From Neurospora tetrasperma FGSC 2508 (lineage: Eukaryota > Ascomycota > Sordariomycetes > Sordariales > Sordariaceae): a DNA stretch of 64,000 nucleotides. The notes beneath the pieces are model-generated. The model saw only the letters and a list, made by a program, of their open reading frames with translations. It was not told the origin of the DNA and did no database searches. Of the stretch, positions 1-11,360 are shown in pieces; position 1 is the stretch's first letter; the number at the start of each line of letters is the position of its first letter. Where the stretch lies: contig NW_009799179.1 of the NCBI RefSeq assembly GCF_000213175.1, positions 1,921,793 through 1,985,792 on the forward strand. Reading direction: 5' to 3'. The position numbers and the translations under genes were made by a program.

Positions 1-997
1 CTGGAGGATCGAACGCACACCAACGGCCGGTCACGTCGTCAGCGGGCACCGCAGGTCAGCCAGCATTTTGGACAAAACCGGGTGCGGCGGGCAGGCGGGC
101 GGGCGGACGGGAGTCAATGCTACCGTGCTATCATGTTGAGACCACGCTAGTCAAGCTAGTGTTTACGGTTTTCAACAGGCTTGAAGGGGTCGAAGATGGC
201 CAGAAAGGTTGTGTCTTGCGGCCGTCCAAGATAATGGTGGTGCGCACCACCTTGTTCACTACTGGAAATATGAGCTGACAGACCTGGGCTGACTCCCCAC
301 CCGTCTATATTAGCTTACATTTATATGGTGTACTGTCATTTTTTTTTCCCTTTCCATTCTCCCCGGAAAGTTCATCCCTTTTAGTTCCCCGAATCTCCAC
401 AGCTTGCCGCTTCCGCTTCTCCCAGATAGTGGAGTGAAACAGGATCGTAAAGCCAGATGACGGCTTTTCTCCTCAACAGCAAAATGAAGCCCATACGACC
501 ATAGGATAGGCGCGAGTGCCGTCTCCGGTTGAGCCGGTCAATCCAAACCTGCTCTGCATCCCCCTCCTCCTACTATGGCACCCTATGTACTGCAAGTGAT
601 TGTATTTTATTGTTCAAGCAAAAAAAGGGCTCTGTAGTATCTGATCATTCGGGTCGGGCGGGGGTGGGGGATCTCATTGCTGTAGGTAAGACTTAGCCCA
701 AAGATCAAGTGACGGATTCGGTTCACAGCTCCGGTACACGTTTCCTTCAGCTCGCAATGATTGTTGATCTTGGTCCCTTTTTTTCCAAAGTCAATCACGT
801 CGCTTGTGGACACGGAAAACGGTACAAGGTTGTGGATATGATGGAGAGACTATGTCCGTACGACCGTTTCGCTTTGAGGAATGACAACCGTGGAATGCTT
901 GTAATAGCGCTAGGTCAGAAATCTGACCCTAGATCACTGCCTAGGAAGGCACGTCGGAGATTGATCTCGGAAAAGACCTTGGTCAGCCCGACAAAGT

Positions 998-1041
<44 letters not shown>

Positions 1042-2044
1042 ACAGCGCTTCAACTTCAACCAGCCTCTTAAGTCCCGATGGTGGCTGCAGCTTACAAGGA
1101 ACCAAGTTCATCACGTTCTGCTTCTAAGATCTTGCCCAAATAATGGTTGAAGAACATTGGTGCTCTAGCGGTTATTGCCTGCCTAAATCACAAATTGCTT
1201 ACCATTCTTCTTCCTCGCTTGAATTGCCAACCCAGTGTCATACGCATTGACACTCCCCGGGTGCCCCTTTCTCGCGGCCAATAAGACCCGAAGCGGCTAC
1301 TCTAACCGTAGAAGTTTCTACGGATAAGGTGACTCACCACATATGACGGGACATCACGCAAGAGAATGTTGGTGGTTGGTTTTGGATGGGCCAGGACAAA
1401 TCAACGCTGAGCCTGTTGAACTCTATCATCGTCAACCCGTCAGCAAGCCCTTGACAGGAGACCTTCGGTCCGGTTGGGTTGGTGTGATGGGCAATCTGCC
1501 ATATGCGCATGAGCCATGAAGGTTTGCAGCTGTTTGCCATTGGCCTCTGTCATTTGGCAGTATAGCACGGCACGCGGCATCGTCACGGCACGGCATTAGA
1601 AGGAGTTGAGAACATCAAAATTTCATAGGTGGACGATGCCATGCGTGCACCAAATAGTAGTGTAGTATGTGCTCCGGACGGGGTCGGCTCGTTTTGGAAG
1701 CCGAAGCCGCAAAGGTCCGGCAGACATGCCACTCCGTGTAGCGTACGAAGCAGGATGTAATGCGGTACCAGTAAAAAACGAGAAACGTTCGTTACCTCTA
1801 AAGGTCTTTCGATCACTGTCATCTATCCGTAATGTAGCGTAAGCTTACGTTCGGTACGTGACCCGTACGGCGGTGGGTCGGCGGCAAAACCCGCCCGAGT
1901 CCAACGGGCCGGGGCACGCTTCTCGTGATTGTCTGACAGCTTTAATAGACACCATATCCGACAACGCTAGGAGGCTACTGTAGCTACCATACTGTCAACC
2001 ACATCGGCGTAGACCAGACTATCGACGAGGCTACTTTGTCTACC
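1..2044. other. Intergenic region, no supportable gene
   Basis: No convincing coding region, RNA gene or transposon was found. The open frames here are short and have no family signature. The one notable element is a 41-base poly-T tract at 1000-1040. The right end is presumably the promoter and 5' leader of the methyltransferase gene. Confidence 0.5.
1000..1040. repeat. Poly-T homopolymer tract
   Basis: An uninterrupted run of 41 T residues is visible. It could be a replication-slippage tract or the tail of an old retroposed sequence read on the minus strand. No retroposon body is recognisable beside it. Confidence 0.9.
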
Positions 2045-3448
2045 ATGGCTTCAGAACAGAATAAGGAATACTTCAAGTAAGACAGCCGAGGTCCCTGTTT
2101 GCTGGGTCAACAGACGCTAACGCCATCTCCCTTACAACAGCAACGAAGCTGCAACATACGATGCTAAGCACGCAAAAACCTTGGACAGGATTGTCGAGGA
2201 AATCCGGGCCAGACTTGATTTCATTGGAGTCGAGTGGGTAGATGAGGACGCCGATTCTGGAAGCGTGCGGCTTCTGGATTACGCCTGTGGTACTGGAGTT
2301 GGTGAGTGTATCCTTGGTGGCAAAGTGCTAGTTTCTTGCAGTGTTGGGGTAAGGAGATCTTAGCAAGATTTGGGGGGCTTAGAGGCCTGGAAAGTTCAAT
2401 GCACATGTGTGGATTGAATTTCTTGAAAGCCTCTGAGCAGGTAGTTAGGTTTGGGATCTTGCTCCAGTGGCTTGCTGTTGGCTGTCTATACCCGGCTTGC
2501 CGCTTTTGTCTTCTCGTTCTCTGTGCCACATCGCTAACCAGACGTAATATTGTAGTGTCTAGAGTAAGTCATCCTACTTCGGTCCGCTCAACACGGTTGA
2601 AGAGCGCAGAGATTTGCTTTATGAAGACCGAGTTCCCGATAGGCAGTCCCGCTCTCCTTCCCGTTCAAAGTTTCGACATGCAGTCATCACATCTACGCCC
2701 CATCAGGATGATCGCAGATTGAGGTCTAACAACTTCTCTAGGCTCTAGCTCCTTACACCACACAATGCGTCGGTATTGATCTCTCAGAGAACATGGTCGC
2801 TCAGTACAATGCCAGAGCTGAGAACCAGGTAAATAACCTTTTTCCCTCTCGATCTGATGATATATGTACGCAACGGAGAACTAACTATCAAGTACTGATA
2901 GGGCCTTGCTCGCGACGAAATGTATGCCTACCAAGGCAACCTGCTAGACCCCAACGATCCTGATCCCCGGGAGTTTTCCGGCTTCGATTTTCACCACTTC
3001 GATGTCGCCGTTGTCGGGCTAGGCTTCCACCATTTTGACGATCCCGCTCTTGCGGCACAGAGGCTGGTCGAGCGGCTCCGGCCTGGCGGTGTTCTATTGA
3101 TCTTGGACTTCTTGCCTCATGGCAAGGTTGCTGATGTACGTCTATTTTTCTTCGACTTATTTGAGGTTAGCGTCAAAGCTGGGGCTACAGACGCATTCAA
3201 CATGGACTGCTCCAAGTACGATGAGATACTGATCCATGCGACCCACATTACAGGACGGCCATGCTGCTTCGCATACCATCACGCACCATGGCTTCTCTGA
3301 GGAACAGGTCAAGAAGATCTTCCAAGATGCTGGCGCCGGAAAGGACTTCGCGTTGGAGACAATCGGAATTGCCTTTAACAAGGCCACGGAACAGAGGCCT
3401 GAGGAGGTCCGTAGACAGGTCTTCCTTGCGCGTGGTACCAAGGAATAA
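2045..3448 (+). CDS. Class I SAM-dependent methyltransferase, six exons including an 8-nt microexon
   Basis: Predicted exons are 2045-2076, 2141-2301, 2556-2563, 2742-2828, 2902-3135 and 3254-3448, giving about 238 residues. The protein has the Gly-rich SAM motif (LLDYACGTG), an acidic second strand (VGIDLSENM) and the post-motif LRPGGVLLILDF, typical of the UbiE/Methyltransf_11 group of small-molecule methyltransferases. No substrate can be assigned. Splicing 2301 directly to 2742 breaks the frame. Including the 8-nt exon restores it and gives GTGVVSRALAPY, the expected sequence after motif I. The initiator is the first ATG, with the frame continuing through intron 1 (phase 2). The stop is at 3446-3448. 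Family assignment is strong. Exon boundaries are inferred from consensus sites. Confidence 0.85.
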
Positions 3449-3816
3449 GAGTAGGGAGGGCTCTATTTGGTAAAGCCATTTATGATAAGATAGGTATGGT
3501 TGATGTTAAAGCTTCAATGAAGTCATTCGCATGATGCCACTAGTTATCAGTGGAACTTTGATGATATGGAAAACTTCTTGAATAGTGTGTAGCGACGTGC
3601 AAGCAGGTACACAGGACATCGGGAGGATTGTTGGTAAACCCAGTTACCACGCCGAAGCTGTCATCGAAAGCAGCCAAAGTAGCCAAAATATACGCTATAA
3701 AGAAAGGAAAAGAAAAAGGAAGTTAGGAACAATGAGTAAAGAGAAAATCACAATTGCAAATGCTAACTCATCTATGATAGAGGACGAATCTCAGTTTCGA
3801 TCAACCTCGCAAAAGG

Positions 3817-3826
3817 CAAAAAAAAG
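3817..3826 (-). terminator. Pol III terminator of tRNA-Asp
   Basis: On the minus strand, just after the tRNA 3' end, a T-rich run follows (plus-strand A run ending about 6 bases before the tRNA). It fits the oligo-T signal that ends RNA polymerase III transcripts. Confidence 0.65.
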
Positions 3827-3831
3827 AAAGT

Positions 3832-3925
3832 CTCTCCCGCCGGGAATTGAACCCGGGTCTCGAGCGAATCGAGGCTGATGTTCAAACTTGACAAGCTCAC
3901 ATACTGACCACTATACTACGGAAGA
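3832..3925 (-). tRNA. tRNA-Asp(GTC) with a 22-nt intron
   Basis: Read on the minus strand, the acceptor stem TCTTCCG (from 3925) pairs with CGGGAGA (ending 3833), with discriminator G at 3832. The D arm contains the A-box and the T arm CCGGG-TTCAATT-CCCGG contains the B-box. The anticodon stem TGAGC/GCTCG closes a loop with anticodon GTC at 3892-3890. A 22-nt insertion (3888-3867) sits after position 37, the usual site of nuclear tRNA introns. A Pol III T-run follows. Asp identity rests on the GTC anticodon and G73. Confidence 0.93.
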
Positions 3926-4168
3926 CTTGTGGATGTGGACATCCACCGTAGCTAATTGTTGGTGGCGGACTTTTAACAGAGCCTTATATATCCAGATCAT
4001 GATGGGTCCGCTCACCTCTACCGTGAACATTTGGCATCCATCCCTCGTTACCATTCCCAAGTTGAAGAATAATTTACATCTTCTCCAGCTTATCTAACTT
4101 CGCATCATCTAGATCTGCTGTCAGTACAGAAAACAGTCTGTTTCGTGATGGAATAAGAGAAAAGAATG

Positions 4169-5406
4169 TTACGGCAACGCAGCGTTCAACCACACGTTCA
4201 TTTCTGGCAACATAGACTTACCCTCAAGGTCAACATGAAAAGCACTGCCCAAAATAATAGCAGGCTCATTGATATTGTGATGTTCGTAGCTTTGACATTG
4301 ACCCTGTCAGCTTCCTGCAATTGTGACAAGGCATGGATGAATACAACGCCGATTGCACTCACCTTAAGGTACCGACACCCCCAGCTTCCAGCAAAAACGA
4401 AGGTCCCTCGTGCAGAGAAAGCCCGGTCCATCGCTGTGCAAACGCACGAAGGATGTGTCCATGGGCAACAATCAACACATCGGCGCGTTCCGCATCAGGA
4501 TCTCCCTTGGGCTTATTGAGCGCGGGAGCGTGAAACCTCTCCCGAATTTCTTTGATCAGACGATCGCAGCGCTCGTTGACATCTGCGGGACTCCTGCAGA
4601 CGAGATTTCCCTATAATCAGCAACCGGATTATAAAGAACAAAGAACGAGACACAAGCTGGAGCATAGGAACAGTGTTGACAACTCACTCTCCTCCAGGAC
4701 ATCCATCCCTCCAAATATCCCAATTGGGATCAAGGCCTTGTCGCTTTCTCTTCTCCCTGATTTGCGGACTAGTGATACCTTCGTATTCACCATAATCCCA
4801 CTCGCGGATGTCCTCGGTGACTTCAACCTCGGCATCGCATGGAACTGGCTTGGAATCGCACTCGCCATGACGTTCCCATGGCAGCGGACCTTTGACACCG
4901 AGGTTTAGAAGCTCAAAGGTACGCTGGGCTCTTTTTCGCGGAGATACGTATCTGTATGCATAGTAGGTAGTGTTACTTAGTGTGCTGGTCATTGTTGGCT
5001 CCAAAAAACGTGGTGTTTGAACACCGCGAGAGGCCAAAGTCAGCTGAACAGTACCGACCGCGGACTGTTTGGTTATACCATCGTTCATCAGCGCATCTTG
5101 GCTGTGTATACATTCGGACTTGTCTTTCCCAACCCTTTTTTCCTCAATTTCTTTCTATTTTATTTTTCATTTTTTTTTTTTTGCAAGGGGGAACCGAACC
5201 GATTGGGCAATTTGCAAGTTCACTCACATATGAGCCAGCTTCTTGGGAACAATAAGGCGGTCATCACCTATAAGCGCTTTCCCCGTCGCCTTGACGCGCT
5301 TCTCGCCATTCGCTGTCAACGGGATGTCGGTCGAGCCAGTGTGACGGCCATCAATAGACCATGCGGTCTCGCCATGTCTGATAATGAACACCCGGGGTGT
5401 TGACAT
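4169..5406 (-). CDS. SHB17: SHB17-like sedoheptulose-1,7-bisphosphatase (histidine phosphatase family)
   Basis: Minus-strand exons 5406-5228, 4951-4688, 4593-4363 and 4289-4169 give about 264 residues. The N-terminus FIIRHGETAWS carries the catalytic RHG of the histidine phosphatase/phosphoglycerate-mutase clan. The WDYGEYEG block and the second catalytic segment IVAHGHILRAFAQRW follow. The C-terminal NINEPAIILG is as in fungal SHB17 relatives. In yeast this enzyme removes the C1 phosphate of sedoheptulose-1,7-bisphosphate, feeding ribose synthesis without NADPH formation. All three introns are phase 2. The last acceptor (AAAG, 4291-4290) is the one that keeps the frame, although other AGs lie nearby upstream. 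Another sugar or acid phosphatase of the clan is possible. Confidence 0.85.
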
Positions 5407-6354
5407 CCTTGCTACTTTCGAGTGCTGAGTTGTTGAAGGTGGAACTTGAATTTGACCTGGGTTGTTTGGCCTTGATGGGAATAACGTGAGGAGTGGCGGA
5501 AGGGTGAAGTAAACAATTGATATAGGTAGTGAAACGTTGCTCAACAATGAAACTGCCGGAACAGCCGGGGTAAAGAGAGGTTTCACCTAACAGACGAGGC
5601 AGAGTACCCTGAGGTAGCTACTAATTTTCGACCACAGGACACTTCCAAGAAGCAATCTCTCTCTTGGATATCGTGACATCATCCGCTCTTATGTTCCCCA
5701 GCCGGAAATGGAACGCCATGATTACGCCATAATTTCTACCAATGACATTGCACCCTCGGTATCTTTGCCGATCTGGTGATTTCTCAATTAAGCCTAATTC
5801 GACGAATGGGAATCATCCCGAGCAGCACTGCGCCAGTGCGCACCAGAACTTTGCAGCCTGGGGATTGATTGATAAGGCCATCATCAGTTCTTAACAATCA
5901 AAATTGAAACTAGTACGAGGAGGTGAAGTTGACAGGGCAAAGGGGAGAAAAGAAGTTGTGATCCACTCGGCAGAAAAATTGCAAGTTACGTAAACGGAAC
6001 TGAAAGTAACGGGGACTTTTCACGAGGCACGGACGCAGTCCAGTCCCCCCGTCCCACCGGCCGCCCTTGTCGGACAGAAACCTGAAGGACGCTAAAACAT
6101 GACGGGAAGTAAAAGCGCGGCCCGCTCCATGAACGCCACGCCCGTGGAAGCGGGACGAACGCTCGGTACGTAATATTTCCCCGTGTAGGGCACTCGTTAC
6201 AATACGCAGCGTGCATGGATAGGTAATATGTAACAATACACGGGTCTTCGCTACGCACACCGTTGCGTACGGAGCACGTAAAACTGTTCTCGGCTATGTC
6301 TCGGTCAAGCATGGGGCTGCACGGATCCTTTGAAAGATCTTGAATTTTACAATA
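5407..6354. other. Intergenic region
   Basis: Divergent and downstream flank of the SHB17-like gene. No gene, RNA or repeat is recognisable before the CAGTCC-type MITE at 6355. The open frames present have no signature. Confidence 0.45.
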
Positions 6355-6608
6355 CAGTCCAATGCTAGGTTGTGTATTAGCTCTGTATCCCATGTAAGAC
6401 ACATGATAACCCATCATGAACGTCGCAACAGTACTTCAAGTGTATAGAATTTATGCGGTAACACATTATCAATGCGAAGTTCGACATATCATACTAACTC
6501 TCAGCCCCCTATCATCGAAAACGCGTCAACTTCTCATTGGAATGCATGGACAAGTTGACCAGAGGTTTCGAGCTAGCTGGCTGTAGCAAACAAACCAGCA
6601 TTGGACTG
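6355..6608. mobile_element. MITE copy A, CAGTCC-ended (Tc1/mariner-like)
   Basis: A 254-bp segment starts CAGTCCAATGCT and ends with the imperfect inverted complement AGCATTGGACTG. A TA dinucleotide precedes the left end. The right flank TA is not preserved. Both ends match those of the segment at 21458-21729. No coding capacity is present. CAGTCC-type ends with TA target sites are typical of non-autonomous Tc1/mariner/pogo elements. The link to a specific autonomous parent is unknown. Confidence 0.6.
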
Positions 6609-6758
6609 CGTGCTCGTAACGTACATTCGATTCCCGTCAAAAAGGCAAGTAGGTAACTTCCGTCCACTTCTCAACCACTCGTATATCGTGGTGTACTCCC
6701 ACTCCTTCAACCATCCTGTAGATACTAATAGATCAGTGTCGCGACGAGCAACACCGCT

Positions 6759-7531
6759 TTACTTGTCAGTCCAGCCGCCATCTTCTCTTCCTCCTCTTTC
6801 CCGCTCCCACTCCCTCTCGCGCTCCTGTTGTCTCCTCGTTCTCTCCTCCCGATCAATCCTCATGCACTCCAGCCTCAACTCATCCGCCTGAAACTGGTAA
6901 TGCAGTCCTAGGCGCCGCAGCGTCTCCATAGGAGAGTCTCCGAGACATGCGAGAATGGAAGAAGGGCCCGCATCATCACTAACAGCAGCCCTGCCAAACG
7001 CTGTTGTATCTTGGTCCTTGCCAGTGTCCTGTCGCCCTTCACCTTGCCACAATGCCATCGCCGACCTGTTCCTTGTAAGGCGCATATGTTCAAGCCGCAA
7101 TTCATCCGCTTGATTTTGGTAATGTTGCACTAGGCAACGCATGATTTCTACTGGAGTGTTGGGGGGAAGACAGGCAAGGATAGAATTGGGAGGACCGGGG
7201 CTAGGACTACCGATAGAGTAAGAGCGGTCGTTGGCGATTCGTGTCCTCCCCCTCTCCCTCTCCCTGTACCTATCTCTGCCGGTATCTGTGTCCCTTGCTC
7301 TGGACTCGGTTCTGTCCCTTTCACCGTACGCTGTGTGTTCGTACCTGTTTTTGGTTTCGGTACCCTGTAGGCCCCTGGTGTCATCACTTTCCTCCTGTCT
7401 TTCGGGGCGGGTGTCTCTCGGCCTGCATTCGCATCGTTCGCGGGAAGTTTGTACGTTACCCACTGATCCTACGGCAGCAGGGAGTTGTGCTTCGTGAACA
7501 TCTGATGGTAGTTCTTGCCTTGTTGTTGTTG

Positions 7532-7567
<36 letters not shown>

Positions 7568-8519
7568 TTGTTGTTGTCATGGTTGTTGCGGATGGAGGGC
7601 TGAGGGGTGTGTCAGGTTGTTGTTTTCGGCCAACTGTGGCAGTTTCTGTTACTTTAGTATCCTGCTCTCTTTGTGGCAGTTTTCTATTGCGCCGTGGCGG
7701 CCGTGGTGGCTGTGGCGGTCGTGGTCTTAGTTCTCGTCCGCCCTTCTGATGTTCCGGCTCCGGCTCTGGATGATGTTCAAGCCCTATCCCGATTCCAGGT
7801 TCAGAGAGCACGTCCGGCACTGATTTGGCATCCGGTATCGAAGCATCTTTGTCTGCGTGATGAGGGGATTCATTGATAGCTTCAGTATTCTCTTTCCCGG
7901 TTGTCTGAAAAGAGCAGTGAGCGTTGCCGCGGCCACGGTGACAGCAGTTGCCACACCTGTTGCTATCACCGTAGACGCAAAACTCGAAGGGCCCTTTACC
8001 AGCTTGGCATTCCTTACAGGGATCCTGAGTTTGTTGACCCGTAAGCTGAAGATAAGCTGCTCCGAGCTGGTACTTTTCCGTAAGGTCTATTGTGTCAACG
8101 CTTTTCCGTAAAGCGATCTCGCGCACCGCCTGTATTAATGTCAGGTCAGTTGGCTCCGGGATTGCTTATTACCTTCGTCCGCTGTCTTCTCTTACCTTGC
8201 GTTTTCTCAGTTCCTTAATCTTCGTATTGCTTGAACCAAGGCTTGCATGAATCTCTTCAAGGTCCTTGTCTGTGATGATACCCTGTGGTGGCTTCCAGTG
8301 CCTTGAAAACTTGACGTTATTATCATGATTTTCTTCCGTGACGGTCTGTGAGGGATCCTGGAGATTGTCTTGCATATCCATTTTGTCACGCTTCCTTTTA
8401 GCGGGCCGGCTGGCTGACACAAATCCAGCGATGTCGTCTGCCAACATTTCTATGCGCGGAACATTCAAGCCACTATTTTGAATAGTTGCGTCCGGGAAGT
8501 TTTCATCGTCTGAAGCCAT
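6759..8519 (-). CDS. DUF3716-type cysteine-rich fungal protein, copy 1
   Basis: Exons 8519-8196 and 8129-6759 (66-nt GT-AG intron, phase 0) give about 564 residues. Just after the intron lies a Cys-rich block (PCKECQAGKGPF, then CGNCCHRGRGNAHC) matching the fungal DUF3716 pattern, probably a metal-binding fold of unknown function. A long disordered, Arg/Glu/Pro-rich middle follows, with a Thr-Ala run encoded by a CTG/CAG repeat. Near the C-terminus are two copies of a roughly 35-residue amphipathic module (SILACL...LR...HYQ.QADELRLE.MR) and a highly charged tail. It is a paralog of the gene at 9378-10481, with the same intron position. The start at 8519 (MASDDEN) is preferred over an ATG two codons upstream only because context cannot decide. 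A nuclear role is possible (basic KRKR segment) but not shown. Confidence 0.75.
7534..7577. repeat. CTG/CAG trinucleotide repeat inside the DUF3716 gene
   Basis: About ten CTG units are followed by TTG units on the plus strand. On the coding minus strand they give an Ala run flanked by Thr. It is a slippage-prone, probably length-variable coding microsatellite. Confidence 0.85.
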
Positions 8520-9377
8520 TACCATATGCCATTTGTATGGCCTGAAGCTTGTGGAGTGTTGTTGATGAGTATGCTTAGTGGCAAAATTGCTAAGCTGGAA
8601 AGGTTTTGGGACTTATAGAGGAGAAGTGACGCGCACTAGAACCAAAATCTCTCTCACACGGTCTGGAAGACTATTATATATGGAACGTAGTCTTGGGTTG
8701 GTAGTCGGGGTTTGTGGTGAGGTGGTGTGTGGTTTTTCCATATCCTGGTCGCTTCACAAGAGAACAATGTCGAACCACACTCTTTAGGCTTTGTTATAGA
8801 GGTCCTTAGTAACGAACGTACAATTAAGAACATAGTACGACAAACCCACTTAAAGAAGGAAGCTCGATTGAGTAGAATGTAAGAGAGAAACAAATTTGTA
8901 GCTCTGATCCGCAGGATCTACCTCTAGAATTGACACGGCTTGATAGGAAGTGAGCAATGACGTCCACGAATCAGTTACAGCACTATTCAGTCAGTTCGAG
9001 TGACAAACCAGATAATAAGATCTCTTGGTTCTGTTTTGTAGATATCACAGTTGACAAAATGTCCTGGAGTGCTACCACCATGCCTACTATAGACCTATGG
9101 AGCCACGGGACAGTTTCCGACTCTCCAGAACCTTCCCAGAAACAAGACGGGCTTTTCTCATCGTCTACATGTTGTCCTACATAACTCTTTCATAACGCCT
9201 TCCAGATGTCAAAGCCATTGCCTCCTTTCAAGGCCGCCATGGGGTATACCTTATTCACGCCCGCTAATGCAAACCGGCCAGTAAGAGGGGAAAAAGAAAA
9301 GCAAATAATCAAAGCAAACGGGAGATATCTTCGTACTCCTAAATCCAGAGGATCGACAGGCGGATCGGAACACTCAT
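8520..9377. other. Spacer between the two DUF3716 paralogs
   Basis: This holds the promoter and leader of copy 1 and the 3' region of copy 2. A 75-codon open frame at 8957-9184 (+) has no recognisable features. No repeat linking the duplication ends was seen by eye. Confidence 0.45.
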
Positions 9378-10481
9378 TCATTCATATTGCGCTTGTCTGG
9401 CAGCCCGTGCTCCCCACTCACGCTCACGCTCGCGCTCCTGTCGCATCTCCTTCTCAAGCCTCTTGGCTTCCATGCGGAGGTCGTCCGCAAGGTCCTGATG
9501 GTACTGGGCAATAGAGCGCAACACCTCCGGGGAAACATTCCTGGGCAGGTACGCAAGCATCGGCTTGCTGGTATCGTGGTCGAGAATGTCATTCATGGTT
9601 CCTTTGAACGGCGTCGGGCTGGGGGCGTAGTCGTTGCCTCTCATGGCCACAGGTGCTTGGCTAAGAGTGTAGTTGTTGTTCTCGAGGAGTCCGGAGCTAG
9701 ACGTATAGTTCCCGTTTTCGAAGTGTCCCGGGTTAGGCGCATAGTCGCTGTTCGCTTTTTCTCCTTGAGTAGGAGCTGGGGGAGCGTACTTGCTGAAGGC
9801 TAGACTTTTTAGCCAGTGGTCTGCAGCCGAACCAAGCGCTGTGCCGGGGCCATGAATTGGCGGCTCTGCCTCAGTATGTCCAGCCGTCTCAATTTCGATG
9901 GTCCTTCTTTGCTTCTTGACATTCTTCTTGGTGCAAGGTGGCAGGTGTACATTGGGGTCCTGCCGCTTGCGACTTTGAATGAGCGGGAGGTCATCACTGT
10001 CGATGTTCATCGAAACACGATGTGTACATTTGACTCCCTGACGCCTATACAGGCAATTTGCACATGAGCCATCGCCAACACTCGGGTGTTGAATACAACC
10101 GACAAACGGTCCCAGACTCTTCTTGCACGGGTCACATTCCGCTGTAGCCTTTTTACCATTGAGCTGTACAAACACGGCTTCTAGGTTCTGGCCCACTGCG
10201 AAGTTTACCGACCCGATATCTTTGCGAAGATTGATGTTTCTGACAGGCTGAAGAAAGAGTGTTAGCATTCGAGCATGGAAGAGAAGCTCAGGTCGGGAGG
10301 TAGTACTTGCAGGTTCCTTCCGCAAAATTTCCAGGTTTCTCCCGATCTTGTTGACCTTTTGTTCTCCAAACCTGTTCAGGGCTTCGTGGGCATACCCTGT
10401 CGTGATGATCTTGGGAGCGGTAGCTGACATTGCTACTGCGTAGATATTGCACTGAGAAAGGTTTGCGCTGACCCCGGCCAC
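9378..10481 (-). CDS. DUF3716-type cysteine-rich fungal protein, copy 2 (GC-AG intron)
   Basis: The start is 10481 or the internal ATG at 10430 (MSATAPK). Exons run to 10311 and from 10247 to 9378, with a 63-nt intron (10310-10248) that starts GCAAGT and ends TTCAG. The result is 346 or 329 residues. The block CDPCKKSLGPFVGC ... CANCLYRRQGVKC is the DUF3716 pattern. The C-terminus has one amphipathic module (MLAYLPRN, then YHQDLADDLRMEAKRLE) and an Arg/Glu tail as in copy 1. The intron position (LRKEP/PVRNINLRK here, LRKRK/AVREIALRK there) and phase 0 match copy 1, showing common descent. Because the intron length is a multiple of three with no stop, unspliced message would add 21 residues. 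Function is unknown. Confidence 0.75.
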   Translation of the reverse strand: MAGVSANLSQCNIYAVAMSATAPKIITTGYAHEALNRFGEQKVNKIGRNLEILRKEPASTTSRPELLFHARMLTLFLQPVRNINLRKDIGSVNFAVGQNLEAVFVQLNGKKATAECDPCKKSLGPFVGCIQHPSVGDGSCANCLYRRQGVKCTHRVSMNIDSDDLPLIQSRKRQDPNVHLPPCTKKNVKKQRRTIEIETAGHTEAEPPIHGPGTALGSAADHWLKSLAFSKYAPPAPTQGEKANSDYAPNPGHFENGNYTSSSGLLENNNYTLSQAPVAMRGNDYAPSPTPFKGTMNDILDHDTSKPMLAYLPRNVSPEVLRSIAQYHQDLADDLRMEAKRLEKEMRQEREREREWGARAARQAQYE

Positions 10482-11360
10482 TTAAGCTTCTACTAAGATA
10501 GCGTGCTAACGTCGGTTATTGTAGGCGGTGATGCCGACAGGATTGCAGAGGCGCGACTGAACGCGATCCAATGCTGGGGTGATGGGTTTTGCTGCAAAGG
10601 ATCTATCGTAGGTTCACAGCATCGGAAAAAGGGCCCAAAACCTGGATCATCGACCGTGACATGAAACACGCCCAATAAATTGAACAGAAAGAACTGTGGC
10701 TTTCGTGATCGTACCTCTAGGTAGGTATGGTTGTGAGGCAGAGATAGGTGCAAGGTGGGCAAGCGGGGTCGTTACCTGGTGATGCCCCTGGGAGGACGGG
10801 ACAAGATGCTGGATGGAAGATAACGCACTATCAGCCTATGAAAAGAGGTAGGTAAGGTTAAGTAGGTATACTTGCCGTGCAACCTATGACAGCTGGTCCC
10901 AGCGCCAACTGCTGGCAAGGCCCGTTCTATGGAAGTCTTTAGTACGGGACCTGTCTGGAGTTCTGTACCTGACAAGGGTTACCCCAATTGCTGTTGAAAT
11001 GATGAGTGGAATCCTTTGTGTGTATCGTCACTTACACAATATACGAAAGTTATTACTTCCATTAGCTGACATAAAATCGTGACGTTCGTGGCGTGCAAAA
11101 GTAGTCTCATAAGACGATATTCGATCTTTCAGTCAGGCTTGAAGTAACGAGTAGGCGGGGTAGGTTAAACCGAGGTCGGTTCTTGGGCCGAACAGACGAG
11201 CTAGACAAGCTAGAGCAAGCTATGCAATATTCCAACCTATCTTCACCTTGCAACGACCTCAATTCAAGACAGCAGCTAGCATAACGACCTTCAATGCGAC
11301 ACCTAGCCACTCTCTGAGCTTGATATCTTCTGAATCCTCGAAGATAACACATCATCCACC
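10482..11360. other. Divergent intergenic region
   Basis: Shared upstream region between DUF3716 copy 2 (minus) and the coiled-coil gene (plus). Several short GGTAGGT/CTACCTA stretches occur. No gene, RNA or transposon is recognisable. Confidence 0.45.
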
